Shown here piece by piece: positions 19,147 through 27,612 of a DNA stretch of 64,000 bases. The DNA is from Sphingobacterium sp. UBA2700 (GTDB taxonomy: Bacteria; Bacteroidota; Bacteroidia; Sphingobacteriales; Sphingobacteriaceae). The stretch's first letter is position 1, and each line of letters begins with the position of its first letter. Location: assembly GCA_002354335.1 (NCBI GenBank), contig DELI01000029.1:280257-344256 (forward strand), in the 5' to 3' direction. The notes beneath the pieces are model-generated. The model was given only the letters and a program-made list of their open reading frames with translations, was not told the origin of the DNA and made no database searches. The translations under genes were made by a program, and so were the position numbers.

Positions 19147-19175
19147 AAATTCAGGTCTTTTTTATGAGTAACAAT
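19135..19175 (-). promoter_or_regulatory. Perfect 15-bp hairpin containing the AI-2E gene start codon
   Basis: ATTGTTACTCATAAA (19135-19149) and TTTATGAGTAACAAT (19161-19175) are perfectly complementary with an 11-nt loop. On the minus-strand mRNA the 3' arm carries the ATG at 19146 and the next three codons, and the ribosome-binding region is in the loop. It begins a few bases after the stop of the enoyl-CoA hydratase gene. No T-run follows, so it is not a normal terminator. Confidence 0.7.
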
Positions 19176-19178
19176 AAA

Positions 19179-19949
19179 TTAAAAATTTGGTTTTCTTTTC
19201 TCTAAAAATGCTGTAACTCCTTCTTTAAAATCTTCCGAACCGAAGCTTTTCCCAAAGTTCTCAATTTCTAGCTGATAACCGTCGATCGTTTTCTCAAATC
19301 CGGCATTGACGACATGAATAGCTGTGGCAATCGCTGATTTTGAGCGCAAGTATGTTTTTTGGAGGAACGCTTCAGCAGCATTCAATAATTCGTCCTGTGG
19401 AACTACTTTATTGACCAATCCCCATTGATATGCATCTTTCGCGTCAATCATATCTCCTGTGAGAATCATTTCCAAAGCTTTGCCTTTCCCTACTAACTGC
19501 GTTAAGCGTTGAGTACCTCCATAACCCGGAATTAAGCCCAGCGATACTTCTGGCAGTCCCATTTTTGCATTGTCGGATGCCAAGCGCATGTGGCATGCTA
19601 ATGCCAGCTCTAATCCTCCGCCGAGTGCAAAGCCGTTAATAGCGGCGATGACCGGTTTCGGATACGTCGAAAGACTATCCATCAACTCATGTCCGAAAGC
19701 AGAAAGCTCCACGGCCTGTTCGTTGGATTTCTCCATAAACTCTTGAATATCGGCACCCGCCACGAAGGCTTTCTGTCCGCTTCCCGTTAGGATAACGCCA
19801 CGCGTATTATCGTCCTGTTGTAATTCGTGGAAGACGGCTTTCAGTTCTGCAATCGTCTCGTAATTCAACGCATTGAGTTTTGCTTCGCGATTGATGGTTA
19901 CATAGGCTGTATATCCCTTATGCGATAATAGTAGGTTTTGATAGCTCAT
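19179..19949 (-). CDS. Enoyl-CoA hydratase/isomerase family protein (crotonase)
   Basis: A 256-residue cytosolic protein with the crotonase fold. The oxyanion-hole segment KAFVAGADIQEF and GFALGGGLELALACHMRLAS are present. The two acidic residues used by enoyl-CoA hydratases are visible as Glu in GGGLELAL and Glu in GLPEVSLGLIPGYGGTQRL. Length equals that of single-domain hydratases. The likely reaction is hydration of trans-2-enoyl-CoA in fatty-acid oxidation or a related short-chain pathway; the exact substrate is open. Its ATG is 2 bp from the stop of the DUF5686 gene, so both are on one transcript. Confidence 0.9.
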   Translation of the reverse strand: MSYQNLLLSHKGYTAYVTINREAKLNALNYETIAELKAVFHELQQDDNTRGVILTGSGQKAFVAGADIQEFMEKSNEQAVELSAFGHELMDSLSTYPKPVIAAINGFALGGGLELALACHMRLASDNAKMGLPEVSLGLIPGYGGTQRLTQLVGKGKALEMILTGDMIDAKDAYQWGLVNKVVPQDELLNAAEAFLQKTYLRSKSAIATAIHVVNAGFEKTIDGYQLEIENFGKSFGSEDFKEGVTAFLEKRKPNF

Positions 19950-19951
19950 AA

Positions 19952-22471
19952 TTAAAAGTTGATATTAATTGACACTCTAACTCTTTCTTTTTCACCCTTT
20001 GGTAATCCTTGATAGGTTAGACGTTTTACGTATTCTATCCGCAAGAAGTTCAGTATATTATCGATTCCGACCGATCCTTCCCAATAGGGAGCTTTATTTA
20101 ACACCTGAGTCATGGTCTGACCTTCATTGTTTTTGTCAAATTCGACTACCTGATCACTAATATAAGGGTTATTGTGGTCACTTATTTTTCCGTAGAACAT
20201 ATTAGCGCCCCAGATTTCTCGTAGATTCAGTTTCTTGAGGAGCGGTACTTTATTGAATAGAAATCCTTGTAATTCGTGTGAGAAACCAAATTTGAGGTAT
20301 TGATCGGCTGCAAATTCCATTTGGTTCATCATACCATAATCAATAGAATGGCGATCATCCGGCTGCTTTACGTTCGGCATCTCCAGAAGCGTATAAGGAA
20401 GAGTCCCCCATATCTTTCCTCCGGTTAATTTTACGTCGGCAAATCCTAGCTGATTTAGAAAGAAGCGCTTGGATGCCGCCAGTGATACCTTTTCATAGGC
20501 ATAGCTGGTATTCCAAAAGCCATCGAGGCTTCGGGTGTACTTAACATTAAAAACCGGATATTTCTCTTTGATCGTTCTTCTTGTCAGATTGCGATAATAG
20601 AACTTTTCGTGTGGTGCCCACCGTAGGTCTACATGTACTTCGTTGCTGTTTACCTCAGTAATCAATTCGTCTGGATTTCCGGAATTCACTAGCCTTAAAT
20701 CGCCAATTGTTTTTCTACTTTGGTGGGTAAAGCCGGCTGTTATGCTGACGTGGTTTCCAAATTCGACAACGTGCTGTAGTTGATATCCCTGTGTATCGAA
20801 CCATTTGGTAGGTCGGCTCTTGCGGATTGAACGAAAGAAGCTATCTCCCTTGAGAAAAGAAAGCTGTTGTCCGGGCTCCATAATATCGCTCTGTACCGTA
20901 GCCTCTACATAGTGCGCAGGAAAGGTCACTACTGAGCTTCCATTTAGCGAAACTGCAGATTTCAGGTAATACTTTAACTTTTGATCATCCATTCCGTAGG
21001 CCAAGTACCCTTCAAAAAACGCCTTATCCGTAAGTTCTTGCGTTGTTCGACCCCCGATCCGTACGCGATTTCCTTCTATATTATTTCGGCTGTAGACGTA
21101 TTCCAAAGGTCCTAATTCGAAATTACCAAGGTTGTAATAACCTTGTGCAATGAGGTACCCCACACCCAACATGGTCTTGAAGCTTTTTTTATTGTTAAGC
21201 TGTTCAATATTATCGTAGGTTGCTTGTTCGAAGCTGTTGAGTGCTACCGGTCGATGGGTAGCGACTTGATCGGCCTGTGGCTGAATTTCAATCGGCGCTC
21301 CTAGGAACGCTCCTTCCGGGATTTCGGCAGGTAATTGATAGTCGGTATGTACGCTCAACCTATCGGCGAAAACCGCATCGCCTCGCTTCGTTCCAAAGGA
21401 AATAAACGCATGGGCCGTATCAAGCAACATTACGCCCTCCTCATTTTTCCGATAGTGGAACCGCAGTTCTCCTTGATTGATCCAGTTGATGTTTGCATCC
21501 TTGTCAATGGAGAGGAATGCTTTTTTCACTGCATAGGAGCCATCCATACTCACCTGCAGTTTGCCCTTGAACAAAAGGTCGGTCGTATTTCTAGGTTCAA
21601 ATGCCAATTGAATAAAATAACCTTCCTTATTGAAAATGGTATCAAGAATATAGTATTTGTAATACAGTTTACCATTGTCGGCGATAGGACTAAGAAATTG
21701 CTTATTCAGGATGAACACACTTTCATCATATACATCTATCGGCTGAAAGATGTAATTCAGATAGGACTGTATATTATGGTTGTTTATATAACGCTTATCG
21801 AACTCTGTTTTCTTCTGACTATATACAATCTTCTTATACTTTGAAGGATTCTTCTTGTTATAGACCCTCGCATTGCTCTCTTCCATGAAGAGGGTAAGGA
21901 GCCTCTTATCCTTAAATTGGGTCGTATCGACGTTATCGAATACAAAATTTAGATCGGAAAGGCCTAATTTGAAAATAGGCTTAGGATTGACCATGCCGAA
22001 CTTTAGCTTGTCGTATTGCTGAAAGGATAAACTGTCTTTCCCACGAAGTCTGTTTTGGTTCTTATGGCGAACCACTAAATCGATCAATTCAACGGCCTTG
22101 TTATTACGGTTTCTATATTTGCCACGATGGGTAATAGAAATCTCCTCAATAATATTGGCTTCATCGTCCAACGCTAGCAGAATGGATGTATCCTGTGTGG
22201 TTATTTTTTTATGGAGAATCTTATAGCCCATTGCTCTAACCTCAATCTGGTATTCGCCAGGCTTTAGTTGAAGTACGAAGTTACCCAATGAGTCTGAAGA
22301 TGTAGCTTGTTGGTCTTTTAAATAAAGTATAGTCGCACCGGGAAGTGCTTTCTTGGTTTCTCGATCGATGACCTTTCCTCGTATCGGGGATTGTGCATAT
22401 AATAGGGTATTGTTACTTAGGGCATAAAGGAATCCGAAGAACAATAAACATACTAATTTAACAATCCGCAT
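19952..22471 (-). CDS. DUF5686 / carboxypeptidase-regulatory-like outer-membrane protein
   Basis: An 839-residue exported protein of the Bacteroidota DUF5686 family. The start at about 22471 is preferred because it is immediately followed by the signal peptide VKLVCLLFFGFLYALSNNTL; the frame is open to an upstream TTG. After cleavage comes a CarboxypepD_reg-like domain (SPIRGKVIDRETKKALPGAT to IEEISITHRGKYR), then a long beta-rich region ending in a barrel-like C-terminus with aromatic-ended strands (NFLRIEYVKRLTYQG, VRVSININF). Ending in Phe is typical of outer-membrane barrels. Function is unknown. It heads an operon with the enoyl-CoA hydratase and AI-2E-family genes. Confidence 0.85.
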   Translation of the reverse strand: MRIVKLVCLLFFGFLYALSNNTLLYAQSPIRGKVIDRETKKALPGATILYLKDQQATSSDSLGNFVLQLKPGEYQIEVRAMGYKILHKKITTQDTSILLALDDEANIIEEISITHRGKYRNRNNKAVELIDLVVRHKNQNRLRGKDSLSFQQYDKLKFGMVNPKPIFKLGLSDLNFVFDNVDTTQFKDKRLLTLFMEESNARVYNKKNPSKYKKIVYSQKKTEFDKRYINNHNIQSYLNYIFQPIDVYDESVFILNKQFLSPIADNGKLYYKYYILDTIFNKEGYFIQLAFEPRNTTDLLFKGKLQVSMDGSYAVKKAFLSIDKDANINWINQGELRFHYRKNEEGVMLLDTAHAFISFGTKRGDAVFADRLSVHTDYQLPAEIPEGAFLGAPIEIQPQADQVATHRPVALNSFEQATYDNIEQLNNKKSFKTMLGVGYLIAQGYYNLGNFELGPLEYVYSRNNIEGNRVRIGGRTTQELTDKAFFEGYLAYGMDDQKLKYYLKSAVSLNGSSVVTFPAHYVEATVQSDIMEPGQQLSFLKGDSFFRSIRKSRPTKWFDTQGYQLQHVVEFGNHVSITAGFTHQSRKTIGDLRLVNSGNPDELITEVNSNEVHVDLRWAPHEKFYYRNLTRRTIKEKYPVFNVKYTRSLDGFWNTSYAYEKVSLAASKRFFLNQLGFADVKLTGGKIWGTLPYTLLEMPNVKQPDDRHSIDYGMMNQMEFAADQYLKFGFSHELQGFLFNKVPLLKKLNLREIWGANMFYGKISDHNNPYISDQVVEFDKNNEGQTMTQVLNKAPYWEGSVGIDNILNFLRIEYVKRLTYQGLPKGEKERVRVSININF

Positions 22472-22655
22472 AATCAACATTGAATGTTTATAAAGATACA
22501 ATTTGTTGTGAAAGTTCAAATTACTTAACGAGAAAAGTAGCGGAAATTATATTGCAATCCAGTGAAAAAAGGTTGGAGCATTCCTATTTTATCGCCTGAA
22601 CGTCGAAAGAATCGTTGTATAAAAAACTAAACACATAAGCGCTATGGGTCGTAGC

Positions 22656-22695
22656 AAAAATAATCCCCGGCAATTATTTACCAGGGATTATTTTT
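22656..22695 (-). terminator. Terminator at the end of the nan operon/tlpA remnant transcript
   Basis: AAAAATAATCCC (22656-22667) pairs with GGGATTATTTTT (22684-22695). The minus-strand reading gives a stem ending in a T-run. It is the first strong terminator seen behind the nan genes. Confidence 0.75.
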
Positions 22696-22810
22696 CAAAA
22701 GATAATACGCTAAAGTATCCGGTTGGGGGTATTGGGCCACCCCCATTTGCGCATAGCTTTTCGTTACTATCTACAAAAGAACGATCAGGATATAATAACG
22801 AATCGTTGCA

Positions 22811-23236
22811 TTATTTACCACCTAAAAGCTTTGCGATTTCCTTTTCTAAATTCTCACCTCTTAGATTCTTTTCGACAATCTTTCCTTCGCTATCTAACAA
22901 ATAGTTCGACGGAATTGCATTGATATTATAATATTGAGCGGCCTCGTTTTTCCACCCTTTAAGGTCAGAAACCTGCGCCCAAGGCATTTTGTCATCTTTT
23001 ACGGCCTTTATCCAGTTTGCCTTTCTATCATCCAGGGAAATGGCAAACACATCGAAACCTTGGCTTTGGTATTTGTCATATACTTTTAGGACATAAGGAT
23101 TTTCAGCACGACAAGGCCAGCACCATGATGCCCAAAAATCAACTAATACATATTTCTTGCCCTTGAGATAATCGTATAAATTGATGCTTTTTCCCTGTGG
23201 GTCGGGTTGGGTGATTTTAATCAATTTCGCGCCCAT
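22811..23236 (-). pseudogene. 5'-truncated TlpA-like thiol-disulfide oxidoreductase
   Basis: Only a thioredoxin-like domain of about 141 residues remains: SINLYDYLKGKKYVLVDFWA, active site WCWPCRAENP, FDVFAISLDDRKANW, and cis-Pro region NINAIPSNYLLDSEGKIVE. Bacteroidota TlpA proteins of this type normally have a signal peptide and an N-terminal DUF4369-like domain of some 200 residues; neither is present. The frame stays open upstream but there overlaps the end of the sialidase gene in a different frame. A cytosolic product is possible, though a remnant cut off when the nan locus was inserted or rearranged is more likely. The active site has Trp where Gly is usual (WCGPC). Confidence 0.65.
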
Positions 23237-23274
23237 TTCGGTCTTCGTTGCTGCTGCAACTTCTCTATCTATTT

Positions 23275-24432
23275 TTATTCTATTTTCTGGGTAACAAACA
23301 CTATTTCTTTATAGTCGTCCTTTTCAAAAATTATCCCGATCTTTTTAGATCTAATTAACACAAGATCTGAATACGCCGAGTAGGCTCCTTTATAACCTTC
23401 AGGCGCCTTGGCAATCAATTTCGTGAAATACCAACTTTTACCTTTGTCCTTGGAAAGTTTTAGCGTCAAATTGTCTCTATTGGTTTCATCCGATGCGTTG
23501 ATGTGTGCTAAGATAAAACTTTTCCCTTTCTTCCAAGAAAGCACTGCCCCTTGGTTTACCGGGTCGGGAAGATTAGCATCAGGAAGGGAGCTGTCCCAAG
23601 ATTCACCGCCATCACTCGAAATCGACACAATTCGCTGTTTTGGCGTATATTGCTGATTCCTAGAACTCATATAAACCTCATTATCTGAGATTTGAGCCGC
23701 CGTAGATTCGTTAGTACCCGGATAAAGTACATCTTGGCTCAACTGAAATGTTTTTCCATGATCATCGCTAAAAAAGGCATGCGCAACCCAATCTTTCCCT
23801 TGTGATTTAGCAGAGCCGGAACTGTGGTTAGCGGCTATATAGATTCTACCTTTCTTGGGGCCTGAGACGAATTGGAAAGCATGGCCTGGCGTATTTGCAT
23901 AGGTTCTCCAATCTTCCTTAAAAGTATAGTTGGCATTAAGCATAGGCTGCAAGGGGCGGTGCGTCTGCAGGGTAATGTTTACAGGATTTGACCAGCTTTG
24001 TGCTCCATCGGTTGAAAAGATATACCAAACCTCCCGCAGTCCATTCCCCTTCCGAACTTCCCCTTCGTGATTGTTCCCGGTATTGTAAAAAAGAAATATC
24101 CTTCCCTTGGGGTAGCGAGGATCTAATAAATCCAGCACCGGAGCAGCATTCCCTGCTTGAAACTTATCGTAATCAACCGCGACATTCAACTTGCCCCATG
24201 TACGCCCCTGATCTTTGCTTATTTTGTATACAATATCCACGTTCCCATAATCACCTGCATGGTCTACCCTTCCTTCCGAGAAGGCGATGAGGTTTCCATC
24301 TTTGTTCTTAATAATTGCCGGAATTCTATAACTTGCATAGCCATCTTCTCCCGAGCGAAAAACAACGGACTCTTGCCCAAAGATAGCGGTGATTAGGAAA
24401 GTGGAAAATAATGATAACAATAGCTTTTTCAT
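23275..24432 (-). CDS. nanH: Exo-alpha-sialidase (GH33)
   Basis: A 385-residue secreted or periplasmic enzyme that releases terminal sialic acid from glycans. ATG 24432 is followed by the signal peptide KKLLLSLFSTFLITAIFGQ. The mature part begins with the arginine motif (Y/F)RIP in YASYRIPAIIKNKDGNLIAF. Five Asp-boxes follow in order: SKDQGRTW, STDGAQSW, SDDHGKTF, SSDGGESW and SKDKGKSW. Catalytic Asp and Tyr candidates are AFSEGRVDHAGD and YSAYSDL. The length is that of the catalytic beta-propeller alone, with no carbohydrate-binding module. It is the last intact gene of the nan operon, 20 bp behind the GH20 gene. Confidence 0.92.
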   Translation of the reverse strand: MKKLLLSLFSTFLITAIFGQESVVFRSGEDGYASYRIPAIIKNKDGNLIAFSEGRVDHAGDYGNVDIVYKISKDQGRTWGKLNVAVDYDKFQAGNAAPVLDLLDPRYPKGRIFLFYNTGNNHEGEVRKGNGLREVWYIFSTDGAQSWSNPVNITLQTHRPLQPMLNANYTFKEDWRTYANTPGHAFQFVSGPKKGRIYIAANHSSGSAKSQGKDWVAHAFFSDDHGKTFQLSQDVLYPGTNESTAAQISDNEVYMSSRNQQYTPKQRIVSISSDGGESWDSSLPDANLPDPVNQGAVLSWKKGKSFILAHINASDETNRDNLTLKLSKDKGKSWYFTKLIAKAPEGYKGAYSAYSDLVLIRSKKIGIIFEKDDYKEIVFVTQKIE

Positions 24433-24452
24433 AATATAGTAATTTTTAATTT

Positions 24453-26396
24453 TTATTGATAAGGGATAAATGTAAACATCCATTTTGTGGGGTTCTGCCA
24501 ATCTTTCCCGTTGAAGTTTCCAATGGGTAACTTGATCAAAACAGTATTCCATCCCACTTTTAGCGAGATTTCCGTAGGTTCACGATAGGAGTAACCTTCA
24601 TCAGCTAATGGGGATTCGAGATTTCCTTTTCTACCAGGATGCTCCCATGCCGGTGGAGGGATGATCTTACCATTAACCCATAGGCGACTATGTAAATCAT
24701 CCCAGGTTCCTTCTTGCGGGGTATCACTCGCATAGGATCGTGACAAATTTGCAAAGCCTATCCAAAACTTTTTTACTTGATTGCGATCGCTCCAAACCCT
24801 TGTTCTTGCATAGAAAGTAGTATTGGGTTTCGGATCATCTATAATACCCGCAATAATACTATCCCACCAATGCCGCAGTATTATGGTACCTCCGATCTGC
24901 TTCTTATAAACTTTTACATCGTCCGAATATAGATCCTGCTCAATAGCAAATGTCTTTTCCAGCTCACCTTGATTGTGGTAAGGGCCAACTAATTCCCAAT
25001 GCATTTCACTTTGCTTCTGATAAGGAAACGGAAGGTCTGAAAAGTATTTGTTTTTATGCGCTAAGAGTCTGTTTTCAAATTCTTTAAACTCACTGAATCC
25101 TACTGTATTCTTATTTGGAAGATTTGCCTTCCATCCGGATTCACCTCCTCCCCGCCAGATTCTTTCTGCAAATGTTAAAATCGCGGGATATATGGCACTC
25201 TGTAAAAACATATCTTCCGGTTTTTCTACCGCCCGGTCTGGCCATGAGCATAATATCGCTCCCGATAGTTGCCGGCTCTGCTTCTCTTGTTCTGCAAATT
25301 TGCGAAAAAATAAGGTAGTGACAGTTTCTAATGGATCCATATGATTAATATACAGATGCTTGGAATCCAAGTATTGCAACGTCGAAGTAGGGTCTATTGC
25401 TTCTGGCCCGCCCATCCAAAGCTGGCGCACAGTTCCAGCCTGTAGATTACTTCCAGGCTCCCATCCATAGGTTTTGAATCCTAAAGAATCAACATACCTG
25501 GTAATGAGCGGCATAAAAGTTTTATTGGTTATTTTCACTTCATCGCCGCCAATATGGAGATGTTTTAGACTTGGAAAAGACTCTGCAAATTCCTTTAGTA
25601 AATCTTGAATATATAATATCCCTTTTTCACTTTGCATATTAACTTTGAAGTACCGACTGAAAGCTGCTGAATGTCCGGGCATATCGATTTCCGGAAGAAA
25701 TAGAATATGCCTTTTTTCACAGTAATCTATCAAGTCGTTAAAATCCTCGAGGCTGTAATATTTACCCGCCCACCGAGTCATGTTCTCTGCCGCAGTGATA
25801 CCGGTGTATTTCTTACTCTCTAATCTCCATGCAATATCCTCGGTAAAATGAAAATGCAAAACATTGAGCTTATATTTTGCCATGACATCAATTTGTTCTT
25901 TGAGCATGGAAACTGGTTGATAATTTCTTCCAACATCCACCAAATATCCTCGGGTCGAATAAGCTGGTTCATCAAGGATCGACACATATGGAAAATGGGA
26001 TTTATTAATTTCAAACTGTGCTAATGTCTGAAGCCCATAAAATATCCCTTTTGTATCCAAAGCTTTAATACATATCCCTTTTGGACCAATATCCAAGGTA
26101 TAACCTTCGGTTGAATCTATTCCGTGTAACGCGGGAACGATGTAAAGAGAAATGACGGGTAAATTCCTTTTTCTTTTTATAGTGACATCATTTTTCCTTA
26201 ATATTTCTTCCAGCAATGTCACCTCGTTCTTTCCAACAGTTCCATCAACAGAAAGACGTGCGCCATGAGAAAGGTCAAGTTGATTTTCACTCCACACAAC
26301 TTTCTTAGGCAAAGGTATAAGCGCTTGCTGTCCATGGCTGTTTAACCCCAGCAACAGGGTAAAAAAGGCAAGACAATACCGGAAATTATTCAACAT
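24453..26396 (-). CDS. Beta-N-acetylhexosaminidase (GH20)
   Basis: A 647-residue exported glycosidase with an N-terminal signal peptide (FRYCLAFFTLLLGLNSHGQ). Residues 25-145 form the GH20b-like domain and the following TIM barrel carries the Asp-Glu catalytic pair in LKHLHIGGDEVKIT; further family segments are LDEPAYSTRGYLVDVGRNYQ and ILFLPEIDMPGHSAAF. The C-terminal 180 residues form a beta-rich accessory domain. It removes terminal GlcNAc or GalNAc and would act on glycans after the sialidase. The 3' end lies 20 bp before nanH. The 5' end overlaps the epimerase gene by 11 bp, so it is firmly part of the operon. Confidence 0.93.
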   Translation of the reverse strand: MLNNFRYCLAFFTLLLGLNSHGQQALIPLPKKVVWSENQLDLSHGARLSVDGTVGKNEVTLLEEILRKNDVTIKRKRNLPVISLYIVPALHGIDSTEGYTLDIGPKGICIKALDTKGIFYGLQTLAQFEINKSHFPYVSILDEPAYSTRGYLVDVGRNYQPVSMLKEQIDVMAKYKLNVLHFHFTEDIAWRLESKKYTGITAAENMTRWAGKYYSLEDFNDLIDYCEKRHILFLPEIDMPGHSAAFSRYFKVNMQSEKGILYIQDLLKEFAESFPSLKHLHIGGDEVKITNKTFMPLITRYVDSLGFKTYGWEPGSNLQAGTVRQLWMGGPEAIDPTSTLQYLDSKHLYINHMDPLETVTTLFFRKFAEQEKQSRQLSGAILCSWPDRAVEKPEDMFLQSAIYPAILTFAERIWRGGGESGWKANLPNKNTVGFSEFKEFENRLLAHKNKYFSDLPFPYQKQSEMHWELVGPYHNQGELEKTFAIEQDLYSDDVKVYKKQIGGTIILRHWWDSIIAGIIDDPKPNTTFYARTRVWSDRNQVKKFWIGFANLSRSYASDTPQEGTWDDLHSRLWVNGKIIPPPAWEHPGRKGNLESPLADEGYSYREPTEISLKVGWNTVLIKLPIGNFNGKDWQNPTKWMFTFIPYQ

Positions 26397-27579
26397 TTTC
26401 TTTCGCTAAATACTGATTAACAATCATCCAACAGTACCATTCTTGTCGAGGTAGATGGAATGGTCCTTTAAATAAATTCCCTTTTGCAGTCTGAGCAACC
26501 CTACCGTCCTTATGCAAATAACCAAACCATTCGCCATGCTCTTTGTCATGGAAATGGGTATATGCATATTCATGAATTTGTTTGTGCATGCTCGCATACT
26601 TTTGATCTTTGGTAATCAAGTAAGCCAACAAGGTCGCAATAATAGTCTCATTTTGGGGCCACCAAAATTTCATGTCCTGCCAATATTCTTGAACGGGTTT
26701 ATGGTAAACGTCTCTGAAATACAGAATTCCTCCGTGCTCATTATCCCAGCCTCTTTCCCACATATAATCTAACATTCTCAAACCTAGATTAATCAACTTT
26801 ACATCCCTACCGCGATGCAAGGCTTCGTGAAGAATAAACCACGCCCCTTCAATGGCATGCCCTGGGTTGAGCGTTCGTCCATCAATATGATCAATTATCT
26901 CCCCCTCAGGCGACACCTGCTCCATGACGCAACGTATTTCATCTTTAACGAAGTACTGCTCAATTTCCTGAATCCAATTTGTAATGGCCTGATCGCATCG
27001 GGGATCTCCGATCGTTTCGCGCAGTTGTTGGGCCGTATTACACATAATCATCGGTATCCCGATTCCTCGACTGGGTCTTGTGTCCTCAAATTTTGGCTCC
27101 ATTTTTCGCTCACCGCTAGCGAACTCCAGGCAGGCCGTAAACAAGTCTCTGGCCATTTTTGCTGCTTGTTGATCTCCAGAAGCCTTAGCATAGGCAGCAA
27201 AAGCAATTACTGCGAATGTTTCCGAGAAAAAATATCGCCGCTTGCGGATAGGATTCCCCTGTTGGTCTACATGGAAATACATTTTCCCTTGCGAGTCGAA
27301 ACATTTATCTTTCAAAAATTCATAGCCTAGCTTAGCGCCTTGTAACCATTCTTCCCGTTGTTCAACAGTATTATACAGTGTAGAGAGGAGCCAACAGGAT
27401 CTTCCCTGGATCCAAACCGCCTTGTCGGTATCGATCAATGTTCCATCCTGGTCCCGCATCAATAGATACCCGCCAAATTCATGGTCGTAGGATCGTGGAA
27501 ACCAGAACGGAATCGTGTCGTTGACTAATTGATCTTTATAAAAATCTGCTAATTTATTTAATTCTTCGTTATTGTACAT
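26386..27579 (-). CDS. AGE-family N-acylglucosamine 2-epimerase
   Basis: A 397-residue cytosolic (alpha/alpha)6-barrel protein of the N-acyl-D-glucosamine 2-epimerase family. Characteristic stretches are HEFGGYLLMRDQDGTLIDTD, KAVWIQGRSCWLLSTLYN, the NPGHAIEGAWFILHEAL region with His, and WWPQNETIIATLLAYLI. The expected reaction is conversion of N-acetylmannosamine from the lyase into N-acetylglucosamine. This replaces the NanE/NanK route of enterobacteria and is the arrangement known in other Bacteroidota sialic-acid loci. It sits between the esterase and the hexosaminidase. The family also contains other sugar epimerases, so the substrate is inferred from context. Confidence 0.88.
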   Translation of the reverse strand: MYNNEELNKLADFYKDQLVNDTIPFWFPRSYDHEFGGYLLMRDQDGTLIDTDKAVWIQGRSCWLLSTLYNTVEQREEWLQGAKLGYEFLKDKCFDSQGKMYFHVDQQGNPIRKRRYFFSETFAVIAFAAYAKASGDQQAAKMARDLFTACLEFASGERKMEPKFEDTRPSRGIGIPMIMCNTAQQLRETIGDPRCDQAITNWIQEIEQYFVKDEIRCVMEQVSPEGEIIDHIDGRTLNPGHAIEGAWFILHEALHRGRDVKLINLGLRMLDYMWERGWDNEHGGILYFRDVYHKPVQEYWQDMKFWWPQNETIIATLLAYLITKDQKYASMHKQIHEYAYTHFHDKEHGEWFGYLHKDGRVAQTAKGNLFKGPFHLPRQEWYCWMIVNQYLAKENVE

Positions 27580-27612
27580 TACTAGTGTCCTTCTAGTGAA
27601 TAATGGTTTGAT

